Part shown: positions 1-10,650 of the stretch, piece after piece | How the letters are laid out: each line of letters starts with the position of its first letter | Numbering within the stretch: the first letter of the stretch is position 1 | Assembly: GCA_029891345.1 (NCBI GenBank) | Contig: CM056993.1 | Coordinates: 230,793,265 to 230,857,264, forward strand | From: Dryococelus australis | Lineage: Eukaryota; Arthropoda; Insecta; Phasmatodea; Phasmatidae | Direction of reading: 5' to 3' | Length of the DNA: 64,000 nt | Made by a program: the position numbers and the translations under genes | Notes under the pieces: model-generated | What the model was told of the DNA's origin: nothing | Seen by the model: the letters and a program-made list of their open reading frames with translations, nothing else | Databases searched by the model: none

Positions 1-28
1 GGGTTATATTACGTTGTTTGAAGTTTTT

Positions 29-480
29 TTATTTGAAGATTTCTAACAATTCTGCCATCATCGCATTTGGGTATCCGAATTGGAGGATGGCATCTTCAAC
101 AAAATTTGCACAGGTTAGGGCGTCAATTGATTTAACTGGTTGGGTGGCAATATAGCGATTGAAAAATTCCGTCATAACTAGTATGTACTTATTGCCTTCA
201 GCCGATGTCTCAAAAGGCCGTTTGTCATCCAGGCCCCAAGAATGTTGCAAAAGGGGAGGGGGGATGGGCGTCATCTGACCTATCGGCTTCTGGTTGGGGG
301 ATTTAATTTTCTGGCAGACAGGACAATTCTTAATGTATTCTTTGACATCTTTATTAATTGTATCCCAATAGTAGGCATTTCTATTTTTTCTGTGTTTTAA
401 ATTGCCCAAGGTGGCCTCCGCCTAAAAGTGCGTCGTGGTGTTTGGTTATTTTCTCCGGTACATAATACTGTGGAACAAGA
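29..480 (-). pseudogene. Ty3/gypsy integrase, N-terminal part, degenerate
   Basis: Integrase inserts element DNA into the host genome. The frame ending near 409 shows the CPVCQKIK half of the HHCC zinc-binding domain, and a second frame at about 415-475 shows the HHDALLGGGH half, so a frameshift near position 410 splits the zinc domain. The core domain follows with SWGLDDKRPF and GNKYILVMTEFF, where the first catalytic Asp survives but the usual TDxF is TEFF. The second catalytic Asp region reads AELLEIFK and has lost its Asp. The frame stops at position 29 and the rest lies beyond the window. Inactive by sequence. Confidence 0.85.
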
Positions 481-591
481 GTTAATTTTTTGTTGCCCGA
501 TGGCGTGAGTAACTTCATAAAAGTCTCACCGTTGCCAGCAATGGCATACCTCCTCACTTAAACAACGATATTTGGGGGCTTCTCTATCGGG

Positions 592-1452
592 TTAGATGAG
601 AGCAATTTTGATTTGTTGTATATGAGGGTCGTTAGTGAATTCGTCGAGAAAGGGGGACATGTGATTTTGAATGAGGGGTGCTATTAGTAAATGTGAGTCG
701 TTCTCAATTTTGATATACTCTTGCTCGTTTAGGTATATGGGAAGGTAATTTGGGATGTTGTTTTCGGGTCTGATGACAATCTGAAAGTTTAGTCGTCGAT
801 CAATGCATGCTGTTTTTATTTTGCTGTTGTGTGCATTCATGGAGACTTCTACATTTACTTGGTATATTGTAGTGATAATCTTGGCAATTGCCTGTAAGGG
901 TAGATACTCCTCGTTTATAACTATTTTGGCCACACATACCTTATCTGTTGTGTGGAGATTGTTCTTAATGTGCGGTTTAATATCTAGCCAATCATTTGAG
1001 ATGTGCTTGGCTATAGTTGATTTAATTTCCTCATGTTTGTCGGGATTTTGAAACAGGGCTTCCGCCAATGCTTTGAAAAAAGAAGTGCAGGTGAGGAATC
1101 CCTTTTTAATAGTGTATGAAGTCGGTAAATTACTCATGGCATCCACCCGAAAGTTGAATTTACCCTTGACTATTTTTGCCTGAAAGTCATACTCGGTAAG
1201 CACTATTGACATTTTCTGTATCCTGATATTATGCTCGGCCATGGTTTTTAAATAGTGTAGACTTGCATGGTCCATTTCAGAAATAAGTTTCCGGCCGTAT
1301 AAATATTGTTTAAAGTATGTCACAAAGTACTTAACTGCGGAAAATTCCCACTCTGTAACTGACCACCTTTTTTTATTCATAGCTAATTTCTTTGATGTGA
1401 AGGCGATAACGGCGCGCTCCTTACTATCTGGTATTTCCTGCGTTAGCACCAC
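592..1452 (-). pseudogene. RNase H end plus OTU-like domain of Ty3/gypsy pol
   Basis: A 286-residue open stretch. Residues 1-110 are the RNase H end of pol: KERAVIAFTSKKL, then SEMDHASLHYL (usual form TDHxxL), and NFRVDAMSNLP, the conserved NxxADALSR-type signature. Residues about 119-240 resemble an OTU cysteine-protease fold: SFFKALAEALF, then DKHEEIKSTIAKHI, EYLPLQAIAKI and QVNVEV follow the order of OTU motifs. OTU domains have been reported in some retrotransposons (established knowledge). Here the catalytic DGxC box reads TCTS and the final His motif reads IPNYLPI, so the peptidase would be dead. The linker then leads to the integrase. RNase H is secure; OTU is inference from motif order. 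Confidence 0.75.
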
Positions 1453-2484
1453 GCCTATCGCTGTTTGTGACGCATCACAGGCTAAGATGGTTCGGTGGTT
1501 CTCATTAAATTGAGCTAATTCTGGGGAATTGTGTATTGCTGTTTTTAATTTTTCGAATGCTTCGTGTTCGTGTGGTTTCCATTTGAATGGTACAGTTTAC
1601 TTAGTAAGTTCTGTTAGTGGTTCTGCCAAGTGAGCGTAATCTTGAATATACCTACACAAGTAGGACGTGAGTCCAAGAAATGTACATAATTGTTTGACGA
1701 TTTTGGGTGGTGTTATGAGCTGTATAGTGTAAGATTTTTCTGGGTATGTTTGTATTCCAGAAGGTGTGATGTAGTGTCCAAGTATTTTTATTTCTTCCTG
1801 AGCAAAAGTACATTTCTTTGTTTTTATTTTTACATTGAATTTACGTAGTCCTTACATTGCTTTTTTAATGTTTTGTAGATATTCTTTGAAAGTGTTCCCA
1901 ATTATAAATATATCATCAATGTTGGCGACCACCATGTTCCAATGTAAGGGGCTAGAATGATGTCAACTAAGTTCTGAAAGTAATAAGGGCTTGTTGCTAA
2001 CCCCATTGGAACATGGGCGTACTTGTAGAGGCCGACACCCTCAACTGAGGATGCAAGTTTCTCACTGTCCTCCTTGCCGACTGGTGTGACGTAGAACCTG
2101 CTAAACATGTCGATAGAGCTTATATATTTGGATTTTTGTAGTGTTCTGATTATGTCCTCAGTGCATAGGTTGGGGTATTGTACTTTTTTCAAATGCTGAG
2201 TAAGGAGTCGGAAGTCAGTTAAAAATCTAGTTCCACGCTGGTGTTTCTGTATAACAAGACTTGGCATGGTGTAAGGGGATTCCGATGGCGGGATAATGTG
2301 AGTCGAGCATGTGTTGGATTTGTGTTGACACATGTTCTCTGAATTTTGGGATAATTCTATATGGCCTTGTATGAATTGGTTTGTTTGTAGTGAGTTCCAA
2401 CTTTATTTCATAATATTTAGTTTCAGTAAGCTTTGTAATAGAACTCGCAAACCTATCTTTGTATTCTTGTAATAAGTTTTGCAA
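1453..2484 (-). pseudogene. Ty3/gypsy reverse transcriptase, frameshifted
   Basis: Reverse transcriptase copies element RNA to DNA. From the 5' side (high coordinates): LLQEYKDRFASS and HTRPYRIIPKFREHV match the start of Ty3 RT; a frame change follows near 2,230-2,330; RFLTDFRLL is the conserved D-[FY]-R box; YISSIDMFSRF carries the first catalytic Asp; YKYAHVPMGLATSPYYFQNL is the [FY]xxMPFGLxxAPxxFQ motif. The YxDD box appears in another frame as NIDDIF near 1,905-1,920. The thumb region continues to about 1,450 with an in-frame stop near 1,600. At least two frameshifts and a stop make it non-functional. Confidence 0.9.
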
Positions 2485-2639
2485 CTCTTGTTGTGGTTGT
2501 AGTGGTAACTTATTGTTAATAGTTCCGAGCAGTACACCGGATGTATGTGTTCTGTTGCTTTATATCTTATTAATGTAGTATTCTATTGAATTGCTTATGT
2601 CATATTCAAGTGTGTTTGTGGGACTTCCAAAATTTTATT

Positions 2640-3017
2640 GTTATTTGAGGCACAGATAAACATAATACCATTGTTAAGTACTGGCACCATGTCATACCTT
2701 TTCATAAAATCGACCCCTAGGATATCTTATTTGAGGTTATCTATAATTTAGAATTCTTGTTGAAACTTGTGACCCGTAATACTAATGCTAGCGTTAGTTT
2801 TGTATTGTAGTACATCAATGCCATGTGTAGCCCCTACTAACATAAATATTTCGGTCACCGGTCTGTGCTTTTGTTTTGTAATTAAAGTAGATGCTATGCA
2901 CAAACAGGAGCATCTGACATCGATTAGCATACTGTAGTAATTGCTGTTTATGCGGTAGAGGATGTGGGGTATTGATGCTTTGACAAATTTGGTGTGGCAT
3001 TCATCCTTGTTTATCAC
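2640..3017 (-). pseudogene. Ty3/gypsy aspartic protease, degenerate
   Basis: The frame at 2,748-3,017 contains SMLIDVRCSCLC, which lines up with the retroviral-type LIDTGxS active-site loop but has lost the Thr-Gly. Further left, in a second frame at about 2,640-2,720, GVDFMKRYDMVPVL matches the ILGxDF element that usually closes these proteases. It lies immediately upstream of the RT segment, as expected for gag-PR-RT order. The loss of the catalytic loop and the frame break make it inactive. Recognition rests on two short motifs and on position. Confidence 0.65.
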
Positions 3018-4980
3018 TGTTTCGTGTTGGCAACTTGGGTGTAAGTGGGACTCGTGGCTCAGGTTTTGCTTGCACTTGTCATCATCGCCACATGCTTCTG
3101 TATTGGTGTTTTCATTTTAAGGTGTTGTGAATGCATAGTATTTTCCTGCGTGTGGTTACGGGAGTTTAATTTGGCCAATGGCGAATGTTTGTTTAAATTT
3201 TCGGAAGTATGCCAGAATGTCTGTGTTGTCGTGTTCTTGGTTGGGGAAGAGCAGGCAAGCAAGCTTCCCTCTTGTGGCCTGTGTACAAGCACAGGACACA
3301 TGTCATGGCTGTTTGGGAGCGGGACCAATGAAGGTCGTGTTCGCCTTAAGCACGTCGCGGTTATGCTGACTCCGAAATTTCTCTGCCGCCACACTCGGCG
3401 GTAACCATCACTTCCTTGTGTAGGTTAATCTCGTCTCTCATGGCCACACTGTTATATTTACTGAACTGGGGCGATTTGTGGCTGTTCCTGCCTTTATTCT
3501 CCTGTTTCCCTGGTCTACTTTTATTATGCAAAACTGGATACAGGAAGTTTTTGTTTCTGTGATACTGTGTGCCTGAACTGTTTTCGTCTTTTGTAATTGG
3601 GGTCGCTGTGGCTGATGAAAGTTCTTGCTCTGCACGTTAAACCTGTTTATGTCGGCATACGTCCTATTAGGTACCCTCTTGCTGAAAAGTGCTTGGCATG
3701 CATCAATGATTCTATGCACTTTTTCCTCAGGGGGAGGGGATGTGTCGCCTGTAATTGTGTCGCCTTTCTTCTACCTGTGGGCGTTCTTGACGTCTATGTT
3801 TTTCCCTTAAGGGGTCTGCCTGACTGTGTTTGGCATGTTGACAATGGTTTTGGTAGGGCGGGTTTCTATAGTGATCCCTATACTGTGTCCTCTGAAAATG
3901 CGTGTTATTTTATGATTTGACGTAAATTGGAGTGATTCTGTGGGTGGGGTGTCTGGGTTTGCGTTGAAAGTGTTGTTATATATTTTACCGTCATTTCGCG
4001 GTGGTGCGGTGGTGTTATTGTCCAGAAATGTTAGTTTTTGTAGTTCTGATCTCAACGTTGTAATTTCCAGTTGGAGTTTAGCATGTTCTAAGTCTTTGGT
4101 GTAAGTTTCCTCTGCTTGTGTGAATATTAACATGCCAGTTTCCATGGTTTTAATGTTGTGTGTCAGTTGCTCGAATGTGTCATTCTGCAGTGGTATCAAA
4201 TTATCAGCAACTGATGGCAATAACGATTTCCAGATCATTTTCCGTAGCTCCGCTTATGGCAAGTGTGGGTTGCAGTTATTTTGGAAGAAAATGAGGATTT
4301 CTACATGAGCCTGGCAACTTTCGTTTTCCTGTTGAGTGATGGTGTGGAGCAGATGTCTGTGCTTGCCAGCGTAGTCAATATTTGTAAATGTTGTACGAAG
4401 TTTCATTTCAATGTGTTGCCATGTAAGGTCTTGACCGTTCGTGTAGTAGATATTCTCATAAACTCTTTTGGCTGTACCTTGTAAATAGAATTTCAGACGT
4501 CTACGTTTATCTAGCTCCGTCCACCCATTAATGTCACTAGCTGTGTTGTAAGTATCTAGAAATTCCTCCCCATTTTCATGTCTGTCACCTGCGAATGTAG
4601 GGATGGGTTCTGGGTGTTTGAAAATGTACTGTGGGGGATTTGTGGCTTGAAGTGGTTGTTGTGCTTGAACTGTGTTGTCTGTTGTATTAACATACTGGTG
4701 TTCTGTGGTGTAGGTTACATTTTAGTGTTCTGTGGTGTTAGTGTCTATGTGAGGAATATAAATTAAAAATGATTCCTGTACCTGGAGAGTTTTAATTGGG
4801 CGATGTCTCAGATAGCCACTTGTGCAGGCTTCATATGTATTGTGTACGTGTGTGTCAGGAAATGAGTAATCAAGTGCTGAGTTCAGTTGTATAGATGGAG
4901 TGTGTTCCAAGTCTATTAAATCTGTATCCTCACTGGGCAACTCGGAGTGTTGTTCGTTTTGTTTTCTAATATGCACTGAG
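3018..4980 (-). pseudogene. Ty3/gypsy gag-like region, degenerate
   Basis: Gag forms the element's particle. Read on the minus strand between about 4,240 and 4,640 are KFYLQGTAKRVYENIYY and LTWQHIEMKLRTTF, the pattern of retrotransposon gag helical domains (short chain, W-x-H-x-E-x-x-L-xx-xF). A 143-residue open stretch at 3,807-4,238 continues it with a helical, partly coiled segment (residues about 45-70, LEHAKLQLEITTLRSELQKL). Frames change near 4,250 and 3,800. No intact CCHC zinc knuckle was found in 3,050-3,430, where one would be expected. The most upstream open frame starts near 4,976. Confidence 0.6.
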
Positions 4981-6135
4981 CTTTGCTTGTATTAGCTGTG
5001 TTAGCTTCTTTCTTAAGTGATTCTGACACTGATTTCCCTGCTTACACATGTCTGCATGTTAATGAAAGATTGTGTAATGTATCCTTAATATCTAACATGC
5101 ACACACTGAAAAGAGTTTTCTATTATTGATTTCCACTTAGCGCACACATTAATGTGTAAATCTGCATTTTGCAAAAGGCAATACGGCCCGAAGAGCGGTC
5201 CCGAGATATTGCATGCATTAGCTTACTATAGCAGAAGTGCACACACACATTCTACACTACTGGACAATGGGCTGTTGTCCAGTCACGTTTTCACTGCCGC
5301 AGCAACTTTGCGTGCGAGCACATGTACGACCGCTATTTGCTGACTTTGAATACACCTTGAAGGTTCTGAATGAAATCTCAATGTCACTATTGTTTACTAC
5401 GAGGTATTGCACTGTGCCCTTATTAGTTACATTAGATTGTAAGTCAAGAGGAGGTGGCAGAAGGTGGGAGACATTAGGCGCCTCCACCAATTGCTGTGAC
5501 ACTATCCAAGGGGAAAGGCCATGCATTCAAAAGGGGCTAGGCATAGAAAGAATGTAAAGCACTCTTACCAGAAACTCTACTTTTATTCAACACTAATTGA
5601 TACAACTCTGATGCCTAAAGGGCATCTCGCTTGAGGCAGTGGTCTGTCTGTAATGCATTAAATCTGAACAGCAATATCGGCGAATGAGTTAGAGGAGTTA
5701 TAAGTTACTCTAGCTCTTATGGAGCTGTTACTGGTAGCCTGTGCTGCCCGTTCAGCTCACGACACCTATCACGCCCAAATGGGAATTATATTAATCCTGT
5801 ATTATATCGTCGGCAACGTGAAGGCTTTCAATGACAGTGTCGCCGGAATCGAACCTGGTATACTTAAAAGTTTCCCATGCCCAAAAAATATTAAGTGTCC
5901 TATTCAAGAGTCGAAAGGAGTATCGATCTGCTCACCAGTCGTTAGTGCTTCCGTCCTGTTGGGTCTCCATCCTAAGATGACGTGATATCTCTGACGGATC
6001 CATAGGGGTTAAGTGAAAGTGTGCATCTGCCTGAGTGTGTAAGTGTATTTCCCTCTCCACTCCTCTCCAGTCCTGGTCGCTTGTGATGCCTATGGACTAA
6101 CACATCAGGCTGTCTGTAGCTGTTGAAGTATTAAC
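4981..6135. other. Upstream flank of the Ty3 element, no gene seen
   Basis: This should hold the 5' leader and LTR of the Ty3 element. A possible primer-binding-site complement (CCTCCACCA near 5,480-5,491) is present but no convincing TG...CA repeat boundaries were found and the second LTR is outside the window. A minus-strand tRNA B box (GGTTCGATTCC) lies at about 5,848-5,860. Open frames here are short and show no recognisable domain. Confidence 0.4.
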
Positions 6136-6158
6136 ATGTGTGTGTGTGTGTGTGTGTG
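6136..6158. repeat. (TG)n microsatellite
   Basis: An uninterrupted run of about eleven TG dinucleotides. Confidence 0.95.
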
Positions 6159-6443
6159 GGTGGGTGATTGCGTAACAGTTTACTTTCTCTCCGAAGAGTC
6201 TACATGTGTGTGTTTGTGTATTTCAGTGAATTTCCAGGATTTTTTAAAAATATTAACTGTCTTGCCTGGGAATCGAACACGGTATTTCCAATGATTATAT
6301 TATGTGTTCCGTCTAGAGATCGAGTCCGATATTTATGCATAATTGTTAAGTGTGTAGTGGACGTTTACATAGTTCTTCATGTAAGTACTATTACTGTATT
6401 ATGTCATTTTCATTGCAACTCGTATTGAGAGGACATGTATGTG

Positions 6444-6681
6444 ATTTGAGTACTGGGCTGGTGATTAGGCAATAAAATAATAATAATAATAATAATAATA
6501 TTTACATTTATTTTATTCACTTTGATAGAGGTCAGCTGGCGACTGACTGTTGTGGTGAGTGGAATCGTTTATGTATGTGAATATTGCAAGTGCATAGTTT
6601 TTGGTGATTGTGTAATGAAATAATAATTAAATTTATAATATTCTTGGTCAGTTGACGATTGGCTATCGTGGCGAGTGTTGT
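6444..6681. repeat. Diverged ~139-bp tandem duplication with (TAA)n
   Basis: Two similar units follow one another. Each begins GGTGATT, passes through an AATAATAAT-type stretch (expanded to a clean TAA array at 6,472-6,500 in the first unit) and ends in a GTCAG(C/T)TG...GACT/GATTGGCT...GTGGTGAGTG-type segment. The array expansion in only one unit suggests it grew after the duplication. Confidence 0.6.
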
Positions 6682-7201
6682 GACATCTTCTATACAACTG
6701 GGACACAAAAGGGCGGCCTTAACCAGCCTTCAAGTCAGAAAAAATCTACTTTAAGCGAACGTGGATAGTGCAAATCAACATCCAAAATATATAATTACAT
6801 AATGGATAAAGGAGAAACACGTGCATATGTATTTTATGAAGTGAACAAAATTTATTACTATTTTATCAGCCTTAGCAATGGCTATTTCAGAAGAAAAAAA
6901 AAAACCTCTCACAGATTCTAAAACTTATTTTACGCAAAAACAAAACTACATATATATATTTCCTTTAATTATATCCATAGATCTAAAAGAAATTATGCTA
7001 CAAAATACAGTTAATATGTGATTTATTGCACCCAAGCAATCCCAATCAACAAATTACACGAAATATCATTCTAAGGATTTAAATTTTCCGAAAAGTTTCA
7101 CAATAGTGGCAAAATGACCCAATGTAAGTGTAAAGCCACATCTGTAAAATTTATTATTATAGGCTTTTAACTAAGGCGAAATCCATCCTTCCTCTTAACA
7201 G
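6682..7201. other. AT-rich DNA, no gene seen
   Basis: AT-rich sequence with A-runs (for example 6,894-6,904). No open frame with a recognisable domain, RNA gene or repeat unit was found. Confidence 0.5.
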
Positions 7202-7365
7202 CACATTATATAAAAGTCACATTAAATATTACTGGCTATTTGACTAGAGCGAAAGCTATATTTGATATTAACTATAAAAGAAAAGTGGGAAAAATAGTAC
7301 ATTACATAAAGGCCAAATTAAATACTACTGGCTGTTTGACTATATCGAAGGCCATAAATACATAA
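7202..7365. repeat. ~98-bp tandem repeat, about 1.7 copies
   Basis: CACATTATATAAAAGTCACA at 7,202 and CATTACATAAAGGCCAAATT at 7,300 begin two similar units that share the phrase ACTGGCT(A/G)TTTGACTA. A weaker relative may precede them near 7,130-7,200. Confidence 0.6.
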
Positions 7366-7790
7366 CAACATTTCAATTTAATATTAATGTTTACAAGGAA
7401 AATCTATGACCTGCTTGGAAGTGTTTCCTCTTTCTCTGACCATTCAAAGCATTACAAGGCCATTCATACAAATATAATAATTGAAATGTTACGTTTAACT
7501 TTTTCTGTCTTTTTAAAATCTCGGACAAGAACAACAAAATTCGTTATAAAACAGATCTTCTAAATTCATGATAAATATTTTTAAAGTTTCCTATAAGGAT
7601 GAAAATATTGTCCTTCCTCAAACAACTTTAAGGGCATACACATTATATAATTATTTAAATTTATTACTTAACTTCCTATACAGACGGTCCATCGGGGAAC
7701 AGCCATTCTCCTCGAGTGGCTGCTCCGCCGATCTTAAATACCAAAAATATTCAAATTGTTTCTTTCATGCTCAGCCAATAGGAAGCAGCA

Positions 7791-7915
7791 AGGGGCTGAA
7801 AGTTCTCCCACACCGACGAAACGTCTAGATGGTTACAAAATGGGGCTGAAAGTTCTTCCACACCGCCGAAACGTCCAGATGTTTACAGCAAGGGGCTCAA
7901 GGTTCTTCCGCACTA
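7791..7915 (+). repeat. 50-bp tandem repeat, 2.5 copies
   Basis: Units start at 7,791, 7,841 and 7,891 with the phrase GGGGCT(G/C)AA(A/G)GTTCT(T/C)CC and share CCGAAACGTCCAGATG. The region is GC-richer than its surroundings. Confidence 0.85.
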
Positions 7916-8654
7916 ACACTGTTACGACGTCCGCTCATTCCCCCATGACAGTCCCATGAGGTGCCGCTTGAGAGCGCCGGGTGCGCTAGTTGGCTGAGAA
8001 GTTATGATCATGTCGGACGTATCGCTGGAATGTTCTGTCAGGTAACGGGATGGCGAAATAAAAATCCCTTGGCAAGCAACAAAATGCACACAAAAACCGG
8101 TAAGTGTTGTGGGTTTCTAAGTTTGTGTAGTTATTATAGAAGTAGTTTGTTTTGAACGATACAAAACACTCACTCACAGTCCAACCAATATATTTTCTTT
8201 TATTATTACTGTACGATTTATAATGTGTTGCGTAAATTGAAAACCACAGTTCGAAAAAATGATGTTCTTTGAGGTATATTGTCCAATTTAAGTATCTTCG
8301 AGTACAGTTCATTACAATCGTGACGTAAGTTTAAAATATACAGTTCACTCTCGTGTAGGAAAATGTGCAGAAAGAAAAAGGTAATAAATTGAGACCGCCC
8401 GTCTCAGTGTACCTGTGTAAGTTCTGTGATGGGCTGGTTCTTGCATAATGAATTAATGACAACAGTAATAATAATAAAATTTGTGAAAGTTTTTGACATT
8501 TAAAGTTTGGCTGTTGTGGTATGAGGATGTTTGCAAGTGTGTAGGTGTCCGTTGTATACTGGCTCGGTGAAATGGTATAAATGGTTGATGTGTTTAGGTA
8601 AACCAGGCTGTAAGCAATCGATGAAGTTTGGAAATATGGAGAGATTTTTGTTTG

Positions 8655-8797
8655 TGCGTGTGTGTTTGCATGTGTATTCAAGTGTATTAATGTGTATGCA
8701 TGGATGTATGGGTGTGTGTGTGTGTATGCATAAGTGTATGTGTTCGTGTGTTTGTGTGTGCGTTTATGTCTGTCTGCATGTATTCGAGTGTATGTGA
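8655..8797 (+). repeat. Degenerate TG/TATG-rich simple repeat
   Basis: A 140-bp stretch of GTGTGT interrupted by CATG, GTAT and GTTTG. Long histidine/threonine-rich frames on the minus strand and cysteine/valine-rich frames on the plus strand arise from this composition and are not genes. Confidence 0.9.
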
Positions 8798-9129
8798 GAT
8801 GGTGTAACATTTCACTTTTTTTGGATTTTTTGGGAATTTTTTAAAATTTTATATATCATTTAATAAATAAATATTTACACGACTACATCATTACACGTCA
8901 TCAGTCGAGCTGTAGCGAGTGTATCACGTTAACTGGGTTAGGGAAATTGGCGAGGTCACATCTGCAGAACAGTTTTCGTAAGTGTATGTGTTAAAATAAA
9001 ATAGAAATTTGCATTCTCTAGGAATCGAACCCCGTAGCTGATATAGAACCGCCATTTCGGAAGTATGGTGCACTTAAAGTCTATTTGTTAATTTAAAGAT
9101 TTGAAGCAAAATGCAGAAATGTTGGATGT

Positions 9130-9163
9130 CAGAGGGTCCCGAGTTCGAAGCCTGGGACCATTA
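9130..9163 (+). other. tRNA-like T-arm / pol III B box
   Basis: GTCCC and GGGAC form a five-base-pair stem around a loop containing GAGTTCGAAGCC, close to the B-box consensus GGTTCGANNCC. No complete cloverleaf is seen upstream, so this is probably the remnant of a tRNA-derived SINE. Another B box in the opposite orientation lies at about 9,012-9,024. Confidence 0.5.
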
Positions 9164-9410
9164 AAAAAACATTAATTTTCTCTCGGACTTAGAACAATTT
9201 AGTAATTTTGCTCAGTGATGGGAGAAAGTATAAATATAGTGCGGATGTATGCAGATACCTTAGTTGATGTTCAGACATTGGGAAGTTAACATCGATTTGG
9301 AAGTGCTCTCTTGCTATACCTCAAAGATGAATTGTGAAAGTGAAGGTCTGCTTTTGACTTCAACTAACACGGAGCCACAACCTGCATAATCACTAACTGG
9401 TTGTCTCCAG

Positions 9411-10125
9411 GGTCGATTCTGTGATCGAGTTTTCACCTATGGTCAAAATGCTCGACGTCATGAGAAAACGACATGTGCGAAGATACCTTTTCACGCGATG
9501 AAGCATTACGACAATGGCCACATGAAGCTTTTGCAAGATGATACAATGAAGGAAGATAGTCAGATCTGCAAAGGTTCGTCTACTGTAAAGGTTCGTCTAC
9601 TGGGAGCCAGCAAGTGGCACCATCAATATCTCCTGCTAAATCGATGTGTACTGTTTCCATAGACGATAGTGACAATACAGTTAATGCTAACGACGAAATG
9701 AGTACAGTAGAGTTTGTTTGCGCAGAGTGTACACTCGCAAGACTTTGCATGAAGTATGCGAACTTAAAATTAAACGGACGTCGGCTATAACTACTGATGA
9801 GCATACAACCCCTACAAAGAAAAGTACATTTAATATAGAGGATGAAACAGGAAGGGAAGACGACCATGGCGATAGTGATAGTGTAGAAAATGATGATTAT
9901 TTCATCGACGGTCTCACACATTCGCACCACAAGTTTTCTTCGACAAGTGATGTGAAGAAGATAGAAGACGCCGAGTATTCTGACGATATTGTTACCGAAT
10001 ATCCCAACAAACTTGTAGAGAGACTTAGATAGTTGCTCGATAAGTATCAACATGGGGATTATTCGACCATTAAAGAGGTGGTTTCGATTGTAAGAGAACT
10101 TAAGGATCGGGGTTATATAAGATGA
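9411..10125 (+). pseudogene. Zinc-finger-like protein with Polinton-like tail, broken
   Basis: A good splice-acceptor pattern (GGTTGTCTCCAG) precedes 9,411. The frame then reads FCDRVFTYGQNARRHEKTTC, a C2H2/C2HC-type finger. A 17-bp tandem duplication (9,569-9,602) shifts the frame, a second shift lies near 9,720, and a 104-codon acidic frame runs 9,718-10,032 with RRVYTRKTLHEVCEL at its start. After a TAG at 10,030 the same frame continues to TGA at 10,123 with LLDKYQHGDYSTI and VVSIVRELKDRGYI. That tail resembles the C-terminus of the accessory protein in Polinton 1 (NELVDILKLL, then IIEELKEYGYI). AATAAA follows at 10,169. Function unknown; zinc-finger and Polinton links are inference. It could be a decayed gene of a Polinton-like virus or a captured host gene. 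Confidence 0.5.
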
Positions 10126-10510
10126 TGTGATTAACTGCTTTCTTCTTTAAATGTAAATACGAAATAGTAATAAAATATTATTTTAAAAATATCAGTTTTT
10201 CTGGTGTGTCATATCCCTTTATCCCTCACAAATTTAAAGTGGGTCTATGAGCACTCGCTTATAAATGTTAAGATCTGTAAATATAATGTTAATAAAGACC
10301 TTAGTATAAAATGCATGGATAGCTGATTGCACAAACAAAAATTAATTCTGCTGAGATGTACACATTTTGGAGACAGTAGGTGAATTTTTTTTTGTCCATA
10401 TGGATAGAGGCAACCGACAAGCCCATGGATTGATGTAAAGATTGTGGAAGATCAGGTGGATTGGTTATGTTAGGTGAATGATTGATGAGGATTGGTGAAT
10501 GATTGGTGAT
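10126..10510. other. No gene seen; poly(A) signal at left end
   Basis: AATAAA at 10,169-10,174 may serve the broken frame to the left. The remainder is unannotated AT-rich DNA. Confidence 0.4.
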
Positions 10511-10650
10511 GATTGCGGTGCCTTTGGTGACGATTGTGGTGCCTTCGGGGCTAAATGCGGTGCTCCGGTGCTAAGTGTGGTGCCTTCGGTGCTAAATGCG
10601 GTGTCTTTGGTGTTAAATGCAATGCCTTCGGTGCTTAATGCGGTGCCTTT
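10511..10650 (+). repeat. 21-bp minisatellite, about 6.7 copies
   Basis: Units read roughly AAATGCGGTGCCTTCGGTGCT. Seven units begin at 10,511, 10,532, 10,553, 10,573, 10,594, 10,615 and 10,636; one is 20 bp. The array is GC-rich against an AT-rich background. The period is a multiple of three but no convincing coding frame extends beyond the array. Confidence 0.9.

Larger units (their letters stand above)
1..4980 (-). mobile_element. Decayed Ty3/gypsy LTR retrotransposon, left-truncated
   Basis: Read on the minus strand, this block carries gag-, protease-, reverse transcriptase-, RNase H- and integrase-like segments in that order, the Ty3/gypsy order (known for the family). The window edge cuts the integrase, so the 3' end and 3' LTR are outside. 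Every domain is broken by stops or frame changes, so this is an old, inactive copy. No 5' LTR or certain primer-binding site could be defined between 4,980 and 6,000. The unusual point is an OTU-like segment between RNase H and integrase. Assignment to Ty3/gypsy is firm from domain order and motifs; the clade is not determined. Confidence 0.9.

Noticed and set aside
3275-3330. CGLCTSTGHMSWLFG on the plus strand, resembling a CCHC zinc knuckle
   Set aside because: The Ty3 element reads on the minus strand and the final Cys is missing; coincidental.
5475-5500. Possible Ty3 primer-binding site and LTR start
   Set aside because: CCTCCACCA is suggestive but no LTR boundaries or second LTR are available in the window to confirm it.
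8331-8810. 159-codon Thr/His-rich minus-strand frame
   Set aside because: Encoded by a degenerate TG microsatellite.
9580-10053. 157-codon minus-strand frame
   Set aside because: It is antisense to the coding-like zinc-finger/acidic frame and has no domain.
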